From the NCBI GenBank assembly GCA_016703765.1, contig JADJBL010000014.1, forward strand, positions 62,001-126,000: DNA of 64,000 nt, given 5' to 3'. The notes beneath the pieces are model-generated. The model was not told where the DNA came from and ran no database searches. It was given only the letters and a program-made list of their open reading frames with translations. This document shows, one piece after another, positions 8,943-16,930 of this stretch. Position 1 is the stretch's first letter. Each line of letters starts with the position of its first letter. The position numbers were made by a program, and so were the translations under genes. The stretch is from Saprospirales bacterium (GTDB lineage: Bacteria; Bacteroidota; Bacteroidia; Chitinophagales; Saprospiraceae).

Positions 8943-9665
8943 ATGGAAATTTTGAAAATTATGACAACAGTCGGAAAACAAGTCTTTCGTTTGGCCAGTA
9001 AAACCATTAAGAAAACGATTATGAACACGGAAAAGGAAACAGACAACAATTCGCAGGATGAACGCGGCAAACACGCCGAAACCATTATCCGCAACCACGT
9101 AATCTGGTCGATGGGCGCCGGAATGATCCCCGTCCTGATCGCCGATATTTTTGCCGTCAGTGCCTTGCAACTCGATATGATTCGCCAATTGTCCAGGGTA
9201 TATGGCGTGGATTTCTCTGAAACGCAGGGAAAAGCCATCGTCACCTCCCTCACCAGCTCTACCATCGCCAGGGTCACAGCGGGCAGCATCATTAAAGTCA
9301 TACCCGGTCTTGGCAGTTTGCTGGGCGGGGTCACGGTTTCGGCATTCGCCGGCGCTTCCACCTACGCGCTCGGAGAGGTGTTCAAAAAACATTTCGAAAC
9401 CGGCGGCACCATCCTCGATTTCGACCCCGCGCGCCTGAAAAAGGTCTACAAAGAGAAGTTCGAAAAAGGCAAAAAGGTGGTGGAAGAATGGCGCAACCAG
9501 GAGAAATCCGGCAATTTCAAGGCCTCCGAGCCCGTCGAAACGCCCACCCCAACCTCGGCCGACGTATTGGCAAAACTCCGGGAACTGGGCGATCTCAAAG
9601 CGCAGGGCGTGATCAGCGAGGAAGAATTCGAACAGATGAAAAAGAAACTGATCGGGCAGTTTTAA
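8943..9665 (+). CDS. DUF697-like membrane protein with C-terminal SHOCT domain
   Basis: 240 residues. The middle (about 45-160) resembles the DUF697/YcjF-type domain: HVIWSMGAGMIPVLIADIFAV, then a second hydrophobic stretch with IPGLGSLLGGVTVSAFAGASTYALG, suggesting two membrane-associated helices. A linker rich in Lys/Glu and a Pro-Thr stretch follows. The last 30 residues (LAKLRELGDLKAQGVISEEEFEQMKKKLI) form a textbook SHOCT motif, a short oligomerisation or membrane-associated helix pair. ATG 8943 gives 26 extra residues before the alternative ATG at 9021. The gene converges with tsaD, overlapping by 4 nt at the stops. Confidence 0.8.
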   Translation: MEILKIMTTVGKQVFRLASKTIKKTIMNTEKETDNNSQDERGKHAETIIRNHVIWSMGAGMIPVLIADIFAVSALQLDMIRQLSRVYGVDFSETQGKAIVTSLTSSTIARVTAGSIIKVIPGLGSLLGGVTVSAFAGASTYALGEVFKKHFETGGTILDFDPARLKKVYKEKFEKGKKVVEEWRNQEKSGNFKASEPVETPTPTSADVLAKLRELGDLKAQGVISEEEFEQMKKKLIGQF

Positions 9666-10681
9666 TCCCGTCCGGGGGCCCAACGGGCAAGAGGGGAAAC
9701 GTCTTGTCCGGAAAACTCCCCCTTCAGAAACTTATAATAACCGGCCACGGCGACCATCGCCGCGTTGTCGGTGGAAAACTCGAGATTGGGAAGGAACACT
9801 TCCCAATTTTTTTTTGCCCCAACTTCGAGCAGCTCCTTTCGCAATCCGGAGTTGGCGGACACACCGCCGGCGATGGCGATATGCCTGATCCGGGTCTCTT
9901 TGGAGGCCTTCATCAGTCGCTTCACCAGAATCTGGACGATCCGGTGCTGGATCGAGGCGCACAGATCGGCGAGGTTTTCCTGGATGAATTGCGGATTTTG
10001 CCCCATCTCTTTTTTGAGGAAATACAACACAGCGGTTTTTAAGCCGCTGAAGCTGAAATCCAGGCCCTTGAGCTGCGGCTCTGGAAATTCGAACCGCACC
10101 GATCCATCCCGCGCCAGCCGGTCGATCTGCGGACCGGCCGGATAGCCTAGCCCAAGTAGTTTACCGGTCTTGTCAAAGGCCTCTCCGGCCGCATCGTCGA
10201 GGGTTTCCCCCAAAACCGTCATTTTGTGGTAGTCTTCAACCAGCAGGATCTGGGTATGTCCACCCGAGACAGTCAGACAGAGGAATGGAAAAGGAGGGTA
10301 GGGCGGTTCGGCGAAATGGGCCAGCACATGGGCCTCCATGTGGTTCACCTCGACGAGGGGAATGCCCAGGCTCAGCGCCATCGCCTTGGAAAAGGAGACC
10401 CCCACCAGGAGCGAGCCCATCAGGCCGGGGCCCCGGGTAAATGCAATGGCCTGGAGGTCCTTTACTCCCAACCCGGCCTGCTTTAAGGCCCGGTCCACGA
10501 CCGGAACGATATTTACCTGATGTGCCCGGGAGGCTACCTCGGGCACGACTCCTCCGTACAAACGGTGGATTTCCTGGTTGGCCACGCAGTTACTCAGCAC
10601 ACGGCCTCCCTGGAATACCGCAGCAGCCGTGTCGTCGCAGGACGATTCAATACCGAGAATAGCAGCGTTACTTTTTTCCAA
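9662..10681 (-). CDS. tsaD: tRNA N6-adenosine threonylcarbamoyltransferase TsaD
   Basis: 339 residues, the normal bacterial TsaD length. It transfers the threonylcarbamoyl group from TC-AMP to A37 of tRNAs that read ANN codons, working with TsaB and TsaE in the cytoplasm. Diagnostic parts: N-terminal ASKHA nucleotide motif GIESSCDDTAAAV, VPEVASRAHQ, the metal-binding HMEAH, the SGGHTQIL phosphate loop, and GGVSANSGLR with TDNAAMVA near the C-terminus. The gene points away from bactofilin and converges with the SHOCT gene. Confidence 0.97.
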   Translation of the reverse strand: MEKSNAAILGIESSCDDTAAAVFQGGRVLSNCVANQEIHRLYGGVVPEVASRAHQVNIVPVVDRALKQAGLGVKDLQAIAFTRGPGLMGSLLVGVSFSKAMALSLGIPLVEVNHMEAHVLAHFAEPPYPPFPFLCLTVSGGHTQILLVEDYHKMTVLGETLDDAAGEAFDKTGKLLGLGYPAGPQIDRLARDGSVRFEFPEPQLKGLDFSFSGLKTAVLYFLKKEMGQNPQFIQENLADLCASIQHRIVQILVKRLMKASKETRIRHIAIAGGVSANSGLRKELLEVGAKKNWEVFLPNLEFSTDNAAMVAVAGYYKFLKGEFSGQDVSPLARWAPGRD

Positions 10682-10818
10682 AGAGGAGTCTGTATTTGTA
10701 AACTGGCTTGCAAGGTAGATATTTTAGGTATGAAAAATTCCCAAGGCCTTGCAAACACATGGTTAATTCAGTTATATTTAAGCGCACATCCTAATATACA
10801 AATTTTAATCTTCCACAC

Positions 10819-11211
10819 ATGTCGACGAATACCAAAGACCGACCCATGGCCGATACCCCGAAGGCGGGCCCGGCAGGCGCCTCTACGGGAGGATCCAATA
10901 CCTGCGTAATTTCAAAAGACACCCTCATCGAGGGAAATTTTTCTGCAGAACAAGACGTACGCCTGGACGGAGTGATCAAGGGCGAAGTGCGCTGCACCAA
11001 GCGTCTGGTGCTCGGGGAAACCGGGAAAATTGAAGGCAAGGTCAGCGCGGAATCGGCTGTTATCATGGGCACCATCAAAGGAGAATTGCACATCCAGGAC
11101 CTGTTGCAGCTCAAATCCACGGCACTGGTGGACGGAAACCTTCAGGCCAAATCCATCCTCGTCGAGGAAGGAGGCAGATATCTGGGCGAGTGCCGGGTTG
11201 GCACAAAATAA
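10819..11211 (+). CDS. Bactofilin-family polymer-forming protein
   Basis: 130 residues. A short disordered N-terminus (Pro/Ala/Gly/Thr-rich, about 1-28) is followed by the bactofilin core: TCVISKDTLIEGNFSAEQDVRLDG, then repeated G-x-hydrophobic turns (GEVRCTKRLVLGETGKIEGKV, AVIMGTIKGELH), forming a right-handed beta-helix. Bactofilins self-assemble into filaments without nucleotide and organise envelope or cell-shape factors. The divergent gap to tsaD (137 nt) contains its promoter. The small membrane protein after it may be co-transcribed (65-nt gap). Confidence 0.92.
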   Translation: MSTNTKDRPMADTPKAGPAGASTGGSNTCVISKDTLIEGNFSAEQDVRLDGVIKGEVRCTKRLVLGETGKIEGKVSAESAVIMGTIKGELHIQDLLQLKSTALVDGNLQAKSILVEEGGRYLGECRVGTK

Positions 11212-11276
11212 GAGCTTGCCTCTTTACCTTTATTTTCAGCAAAATTCTTATCATTGCACCAAAACAAAGCTAAGCC

Positions 11277-11864
11277 ATGAAATTGGTCATAAACCTGCTC
11301 TTGCTCGCTTTAATTGGTGTTCTGATCTGGGTCCTGATCGCAAGCATCCGGGAACCCATTCAATTCCGGGCCGAAAAAGACCGCCGCGAACGCGCGGTGA
11401 TCGATAAATTGATGGAGATCCGGACCGCTCAGGAGCTGTATCGCTCCATTACGGGAAATTTTGCCCCCAACTTCGATACCCTTAAACAGGTCCTGGCAAG
11501 CGATTCTTTCCGGATCGTCCAGGTCTTTGGCGATCCCGACGACCCGACCAACACCGAAGCCCTCCTGTACGATACCATTTACCGCTCCTCCTCCGATTCC
11601 GTCGCTTTTCTGGGCATGAACCTCGATTCCCTGCGCTTCGTGCCCTACGGATTAAAGGATGCGGTCTTTTCGATAGATGCCGATACCCTGACTTATCAAT
11701 CCACCCTGGTGCAGGTCGTGGAGGTGAGTGTGGCACGCAAACTGTTCATGGGCAAATTTGCCGAAAGGAAGTACAGCCGCTACGATAATTCCTACGATCC
11801 AGAAAGCCTCCTTAAGTTCGGCGACATGGGGGCTCCAAACCTGTCCGGAAATTGGGAAAGATAG
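11277..11864 (+). CDS. Membrane-anchored protein of unknown function
   Basis: 195 residues. One N-terminal transmembrane helix (residues 3-23, VINLLLLALIGVLIWVLI) with a long soluble part. Residues 40-60 (DKLMEIRTAQELYRSITGNFAPNFDTL) look like the pilin-like or PilO-type sequence that often follows a membrane anchor. The remainder has no motif I recognise. It overlaps the DUF3822 gene by 13 nt, so the two are co-transcribed and probably coupled. It begins the run 11277-13715 that includes rsmD. Confidence 0.75.
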   Translation: MKLVINLLLLALIGVLIWVLIASIREPIQFRAEKDRRERAVIDKLMEIRTAQELYRSITGNFAPNFDTLKQVLASDSFRIVQVFGDPDDPTNTEALLYDTIYRSSSDSVAFLGMNLDSLRFVPYGLKDAVFSIDADTLTYQSTLVQVVEVSVARKLFMGKFAERKYSRYDNSYDPESLLKFGDMGAPNLSGNWER

Positions 11865-12715
11865 ACCTCGAAGTATTCGAAGACAAATTTCTCAAGAAAT
11901 ACTCCATCTACTACGAACTGTCCATCCTGGTTGGGGTGGACAGTTTGTGTTATTCCATTGCCGATAAATACCAGCAGTTCCTCGGCCTGCGAAAGTATTC
12001 CTACTCCTCGCCGCCTGCCTCTTTTCGCGATCTGGCTTCCCATGTTTCAGGGATTATTCAGGACGATTCGATCCTCAGGAGGCCCTATGCCAAAACGCGA
12101 CTGGCCATATTTCATCCCTATGCGGCCCTGGTGCCCAACCGGCTATACAACGACGCCGAAAAGCCGGCCTACCTCGAAAAATTGATTCACCTGGCGCCCG
12201 GCGATCTCCTTTTTTCCGATGAATTGCCCTTTGCAGACGCCATGGCGGTTTATCCGCTCGATGGCAAATTAGTGGAAAGCCTGAAAGCGGAGTTCCCCGG
12301 CGCCACTTTTTGCCATGCCGCTTCCGCTCTATCCAGATCCCTGGCGCCTCTTCATACCGACCTTTCACCCACCCGGATATTTTTTAACCTTCGGGATGGC
12401 GTCGTGCAGGTCTTCGCCTTCGACAAGGACGATTTGGTGCTCCTCAACGCCTTTACCTTTCTGGAAAGGGCCGATCTGGTTTATTACCTGATGCTCGTCT
12501 ACCAGCAGCTATCCTGGAAACCGGAGAGCACCCCATTGTATGCGGCCGGCCTGTTGGTGGAGGATTCGGCCATTTACCGGAACCTCCTGCGCTATTTCCC
12601 CAACCTTCAGTTTGTGAAAGTTCCCGCCCAGTACTTCCAGTTTGGGGCCAGGTTCGAACTGGATTTCCGCAAGCATTGGTTTATGGACCTGTTCAGCATT
12701 TCCAACGGCAGCTAA
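11852..12715 (+). CDS. DUF3822 family protein
   Basis: 287 residues. The pattern LSILVGVDSLCYSIAD near residue 25, FHPYAALVPNRLYND in the middle, and a second half with ARIFFNLRDGVVQVFAFDKDDLVLLNAF fits DUF3822, a Bacteroidota-restricted family with an ASKHA-like (actin/hexokinase) two-lobe fold. Function unknown. From memory, it commonly sits directly before rsmD in this phylum, as here (9-nt gap). No signal peptide; cytoplasmic. Confidence 0.82.
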   Translation: MGKIDLEVFEDKFLKKYSIYYELSILVGVDSLCYSIADKYQQFLGLRKYSYSSPPASFRDLASHVSGIIQDDSILRRPYAKTRLAIFHPYAALVPNRLYNDAEKPAYLEKLIHLAPGDLLFSDELPFADAMAVYPLDGKLVESLKAEFPGATFCHAASALSRSLAPLHTDLSPTRIFFNLRDGVVQVFAFDKDDLVLLNAFTFLERADLVYYLMLVYQQLSWKPESTPLYAAGLLVEDSAIYRNLLRYFPNLQFVKVPAQYFQFGARFELDFRKHWFMDLFSISNGS

Positions 12716-12724
12716 GCTTTTTTT

Positions 12725-13276
12725 ATGAGAATAATCGGAGGCAAATTCAAAGGGCGGAGATTCCATCCGCCGGCAGACAATTGGCCTACCAGGCCCACCA
12801 CCGATTTTGCCAAGGAGGGTTTGTTCAACATCCTGAACAACCGCCTGGCTTTTGAGGAACTCAAAGTGCTCGATCTTTTTGGAGGTACCGGCACCCATTC
12901 CACCGAATTCATCTCCCGGGGCTGCACGGAGGTGACTTATGTCGACAAATTTCCGGCCTGTGCCGCCTTTGTGAAAAAAATAGCGCAGGATCTGGGCATT
13001 TCCGACCATATTCGCATCGTTAAGGCTGATGTGTTCAAGTTTATGGAAACTACCCCCGAACAGTACGATTATATCTTTGCCGGACCGCCTTACGCGCTGC
13101 CCCGCATCGACGAGATTCCCGACCTGGTCTTTCAGCATGGGCTCCTCACAGAGGAAGGGGTTTTTGTCATGGAACACAATCCCAACCATAGCTATCGCCA
13201 ACACCCCCATTTTGCCGAAGAACGCAACTATGGGAAAACAATTTTTTCTTTCTTTGCGAACCTTCCCAAAACATGA
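12725..13276 (+). CDS. rsmD: 16S rRNA (guanine-966-N2)-methyltransferase RsmD
   Basis: 183 residues, the usual length. N-terminus MRIIGGKFKGRR and RPTTDFAKEGLFNIL are RsmD signatures, and DLFGGTGTHSTEF is the SAM-binding motif I. The enzyme methylates G966 of 16S rRNA during 30S assembly. Oddity: the catalytic (D/N)PPY motif reads GPPY (IFAGPPYALP), since the codon before CCG is GGA where an Asp or Asn codon is expected. Either a base-call problem, or an enzyme with impaired activity. Position between DUF3822 and a small secreted protein supports the call. Confidence 0.93.
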   Translation: MRIIGGKFKGRRFHPPADNWPTRPTTDFAKEGLFNILNNRLAFEELKVLDLFGGTGTHSTEFISRGCTEVTYVDKFPACAAFVKKIAQDLGISDHIRIVKADVFKFMETTPEQYDYIFAGPPYALPRIDEIPDLVFQHGLLTEEGVFVMEHNPNHSYRQHPHFAEERNYGKTIFSFFANLPKT

Positions 13277-13280
13277 CCCG

Positions 13281-13715
13281 ATGAAGTCTTTTCTGAACCT
13301 CCTTTTTTGCTGCCTTCCATTGCTCCTCGGCGCCCAAAACAATATCACCGGCACCTGGAAAGGGATCATTACCCAGGATGAGGGGGGCTATCGCACCAAT
13401 TACGATATGGAACTGGTGCTGAAACAGGAAGGAGATAAGATCACCGGTCGCTCCACGGTCCGGGTGGACGATATCTTCGCGGTGATGGACCTCGAAGGCG
13501 AAATGGTTTCCGGCGGATATTTCCGCTTCCAGGAAAAGGCCATTGTAGATTTCAAAAAGGTGGAAGGACTGGAATGGTGCATCAAACGAGGTCAGCTTCT
13601 CCTGAAATTTGAAAAGGACGAAATAAAGCTGGAGGGTTTCTGGCAAGGAACCACCAGCTTCAGCACCTGCATCCCCGGCAAGATCTTCGTCAAAAAAATG
13701 TCGCCCCGGGCCTGA
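13281..13715 (+). CDS. Small secreted protein of unknown function
   Basis: 144 residues starting at ATG 13281, 4 nt after rsmD. The signal peptide (MKSFLNLLFCCLPLLLGAQ) is followed by a compact beta-rich domain: NITGTWKGIITQDEGG, EGDKITGRSTVRV, GTTSFSTCIPGKIFVKK. The G-T-W-K-G start and repeated strands resemble lipocalin-like or calycin-type folds, but I cannot name a family. Part of the 11277-13715 operon by spacing. Confidence 0.7.
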   Translation: MKSFLNLLFCCLPLLLGAQNNITGTWKGIITQDEGGYRTNYDMELVLKQEGDKITGRSTVRVDDIFAVMDLEGEMVSGGYFRFQEKAIVDFKKVEGLEWCIKRGQLLLKFEKDEIKLEGFWQGTTSFSTCIPGKIFVKKMSPRA

Positions 13716-13802
13716 GCTCGATCCTTCCGCGGAACTTTCCCCAATACATCCTGTGTTAAAAGACTTGTTTTCCGGGGTTAACGGAAAATGAAATTTTTTG
13801 TT

Positions 13803-13836
13803 TTTGGCAAGTTTTGCCGAAAACAAAGTATATTTT
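13803..13836 (+). promoter_or_regulatory. Candidate Bacteroidota sigma-ABfr promoter for the YkuK-like gene
   Basis: TTTG at 13803-13806 as -33 element and TATATTTT at 13829-13836 as -7 element (consensus TAnnTTTG, 7 of 8), spaced 22 nt. It lies just before ATG 13853, so the leader would be very short. Tentative. Confidence 0.35.
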
Positions 13837-13852
13837 TATCAAAACAAGTCAT

Positions 13853-14323
13853 ATGGATTGGCGTAAACTGGACGGAACGCGTATTCAACAACCCTTGCTC
13901 GAAGCGGTGGAAGAGACGATCGTTAGGGAAACCAATGCGGGGTACAAGTTGAAGGTTTGTATCGGAACGGACTCCCAGGTGAGGGGAGAAGCGATCGAAT
14001 TCGCCACGGTGATCGTTTTTTTGCGCGAGAAAAAAGGCGGATTCATGTTCATCAACAACAGCAGGGTTCATAAGACCATGGCGCTGAAAGAGCGTATGAT
14101 CACCGAAGTGGCTCATTCCATCGAGGTGGCTTATCGCCTCTGCGATTTGCTGGACCGGCACAAGGTCGAATTGGAGGTGCACGCCGATATCAATACCGAC
14201 CCCCTCTTTCAGTCCAATACCGCGCTCAAGGAGGCCATGGGCTATATCCTCGGCATGGGCTTCGTATTCAAGGCCAAGCCGGACGCTTTCGCCAGCTCCT
14301 GCTGCGCGGATAAGGTGGTGTAA
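13853..14323 (+). CDS. YkuK-like RNase H-fold protein (DUF458)
   Basis: 156 residues. KVCIGTDSQVRG with the Asp of a first beta-strand, ATVIVFLREKKGG, an alpha-helical ALKERMITEVAHSIEVAYRLCDLL and the LEVHADINTDP strand match the DUF458/YkuK group with an RNase H-like fold. The activity of these proteins is not well established. ATG 13853 is preferred to the weak TTG at 13814. The C-terminal AFASSCCADKVV has paired cysteines. Single gene by flanking spacing. Confidence 0.82.
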   Translation: MDWRKLDGTRIQQPLLEAVEETIVRETNAGYKLKVCIGTDSQVRGEAIEFATVIVFLREKKGGFMFINNSRVHKTMALKERMITEVAHSIEVAYRLCDLLDRHKVELEVHADINTDPLFQSNTALKEAMGYILGMGFVFKAKPDAFASSCCADKVV

Positions 14324-14379
14324 AGAAGTCCGAATAAAGGACCGCTGGAGGGGGGCATGTTTTGAAATTCGGCCCATTT

Positions 14380-15315
14380 TTATTCCACCCCTATCTCTAC
14401 GAGGTATCGCTCCGCGTCCAGGGCTGCCATGCAGCCGGTCCCCGCAGCCGTCACAGCCTGGCGGTAAACATTGTCCGCGGCATCGCCGCTGGCAAAAACG
14501 CCTTCCACCTTAGTATGGGTCGTTCCGGGCTTTACCAAAAGGTATCCGGTTTCGTCCATATCCAGCCAGGGCTTAAAGATATCCGTATTCGGCTGGTGGC
14601 CGATGGCTACAAAAAATCCGGTCGTGGGCAAGATGGTTTTTTCTCCGGTTTTATTATTGACCACCCTCACTCCGGTCACCGCCTCCTCACCCAAAATTTC
14701 TTCTGCTTCGGTGTTCCAGTGAATCTCGATATTGGGCGTTTTCATCACCCGTTCCTGCATGATCTTGGAAGCCCGGAGCTCATCCCTGCGGACGAGCAGG
14801 TGGACTTTGGGCGACATTTTGGACAGATAAGTGGCCTCTTCGGCCGCCGTATCTCCGCCGCCGACCACGGCCAGCTCCTGTCCGCGGAAGAAAAAGCCGT
14901 CGCACACGGCGCAGGCCGAAACCCCTTTATTCATCAATTTCTTTTCGGAATCGATGCCCAGCCACTTGGCGCTGGCGCCCGTAGCGATTATCACCGTATG
15001 AGCCTGGATCTCCTGCCCGCTTTCCGTCCAGGCCTTGTGCACCGGACCGCTGAAATCGACTTTGGTGATCAATTCATGGTGGATCGCCGTGCCGAAGCGT
15101 TCGGCCTGTTTTTTGAAATCTTCCATCATCGCCGGGCCCAGGACTCCATCCGGATACCCCGGGTAATTCTCTACATCGGTAGTGATCATCAATTGCCCGC
15201 CCGGATCTTTACCGGTGTACAGGACAGGTGACAAATTTGCTCGCGCAGCATAGATTGCTGCCGTATATCCGGCGGGGCCGGATCCTATTATGAGGCATTT
15301 TAGCGGTTCAGACAT
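14380..15315 (-). CDS. trxB: Thioredoxin-disulfide reductase
   Basis: 311 residues, typical low-Mr thioredoxin reductase. FAD motif IIGSGPAGYTAAIYAARA at the N-terminus, the redox-active CAVC at about residues 137-140 (VSACAVCDGFFF), the NADPH Rossmann motif VVGGGDTAAEEATYL, and GVFASGDAADNVYRQAVTAAGTG near the end. It passes electrons from NADPH through FAD to thioredoxin in the cytoplasm. ATG at 15315 is chosen because it directly precedes SEPLKCLIIG; the open frame extends further upstream without homology. Confidence 0.96.
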   Translation of the reverse strand: MSEPLKCLIIGSGPAGYTAAIYAARANLSPVLYTGKDPGGQLMITTDVENYPGYPDGVLGPAMMEDFKKQAERFGTAIHHELITKVDFSGPVHKAWTESGQEIQAHTVIIATGASAKWLGIDSEKKLMNKGVSACAVCDGFFFRGQELAVVGGGDTAAEEATYLSKMSPKVHLLVRRDELRASKIMQERVMKTPNIEIHWNTEAEEILGEEAVTGVRVVNNKTGEKTILPTTGFFVAIGHQPNTDIFKPWLDMDETGYLLVKPGTTHTKVEGVFASGDAADNVYRQAVTAAGTGCMAALDAERYLVEIGVE

Positions 15316-15416
15316 AGCGTTGGTATAGTTTTTTCGATAATCGGAACAAAAATAGGAATAATGCGGTTGCATAGTCAGTCACATTTGTCACATAACTGCT
15401 CATCGAATCCACAAAT

Positions 15417-16930
15417 ATGATTCCCCTCCTGTATCCCCTGAGTTTTCTGGCCGCTGTCATCTCCCTTTCCCTTTGGTTTTACTTTCAAAAAAACAGGGGC
15501 TTAGCCTGCTGCTCCGCGCGGTTTTCTTCACGGCGCTGGCTGTTTACCTGGTTTCCGTTGTCCTCCATGCCGGCGCCTGGTCGGCTAAGTGGTCGCTCCT
15601 GTTTCGAGACCTGGCAATCATGGCTGTGGCGCCCTCGCTGCTCAGCATCCTCCGAAACCGGTCCTGGCTATTTTTTGCCATGCTCGGCGCCGGAATTCTC
15701 AGCATGATCTTCGGCTGGAACCGCTTCTCCCAAAAGCTGACGGCCTCCGTTCCGGAAGGGGAGTGGGAACTCCTGCTCGAACTAAAGGAAGGAAGCGAGC
15801 TGGATCGTTTGAATGAATTAACCAAGCAATACGGATTGCACTACGAGCGGGCCTTCTTTCCAGGAAAGCCCTCCAATACTGACCTGGATGACTTCTATCT
15901 GGTGGAGATCCCACAAGCCAAAGAGGATCAGATGGCTGCTATTTCGGCGGCATTTCTGAAAAATGCCGCGGTCGACGATGTGGAGAAAAACGACCTGGTC
16001 CAGGTAGCGCCGATCACAGAGCTCCCCGCCAGGAAAAACCCCGGCAAAGAATACGGAATAAACGACCCGGGGATTCAATACCTGTGGGGATTCGATCAAA
16101 TGAATGTCGCCGGCCTTTATTCGCTTTACCGGGAGACCAAGGCCAAACCGGTGAAAAAACCGCTTATTGCCATTCTGGACACCGGGGTAGACGGAACCCA
16201 TGAGGACCTGAAAGCAAATTTTCGATCCACAAACGGTAAATACAACAAGGATAAAGTCGGCCACGGAACCCATTGTGCGGGGATCGCAGCCTCCGTTTCC
16301 AACAATAGTCTGGGGATCGCCTCCTTTTCTCCCGGCGCAGGCTTCCTGACGGTGACCAGCATCAAGGTGTTAAATGATTACGGCGCCGGCACCCAGGCGG
16401 GTATTATCAAAGGGATGATTGAGGCCGCCGACCTCGGGGCGGATGTGATTTCCATGTCACTCGGCGGGAGATCCGATGACAGCAAACAGAATGCCTACCA
16501 AAAGGCCGTGGAGTACGCCAATAAAGCAGGGGCCATTGTGGTGGTCGCAGCCGGAAACGACGGCGCCTATGCACGCAATATCTCGCCGGCCAATACCCCC
16601 GGCGTCATTGCCGTCAGCGCCATCGATACCTTGTTGCACCGCGCCAATTTTTCCAACCGGATCGCCGGCCTGACCATGGCCGTAGCGGCGCCGGGCGTGA
16701 ATATTTATTCTACGGTACCGGGTAACAAGTACAAGAGCTTCAACGGAACCTCCATGGCAACGCCTTATGTTGCCGGCCTGGTGGGTGTCATGAAGGCTTA
16801 TAAACCGGCCCTGACCACTCAGGAAGTGTTCGATATCCTGAAAAAAACGGGCATTCCGACGCATACCCCGGAAGAAACCGGGCCGTTTATCCAGCCTGGT
16901 AAAGCCCTTGCCGAATTATTGGGGATCTGA
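15417..16930 (+). CDS. Membrane-anchored S8 (subtilisin-like) serine peptidase, one-base frame slip near the N-terminus
   Basis: The likely start is ATG 15417 (MIPLLYPLSFLAAVISLSLWFYFQK); the frame breaks in an A7 tract at 15487-15493 and continues from about 15494 in the other frame (QGLSLLLRAVFFTALAVYLV). With one extra A the two join. The N-terminal 110 residues hold three to four hydrophobic helices, then a propeptide-like part, then the catalytic domain: Asp in AILDTGVDGTHEDL, His in VGHGTHCAGIA, oxyanion Asn in VVAAGNDG, Ser in FNGTSMATPYVAG. All three catalytic residues are present. The intact portion alone is 15473-16930. Converges with, and overlaps by 15 nt, the pseudo-helicase gene. 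Confidence 0.85.

Noticed and set aside
14362..15231. 289-codon plus frame opposite trxB
   Set aside because: trxB is unambiguous on the minus strand; the plus frame is its shadow.
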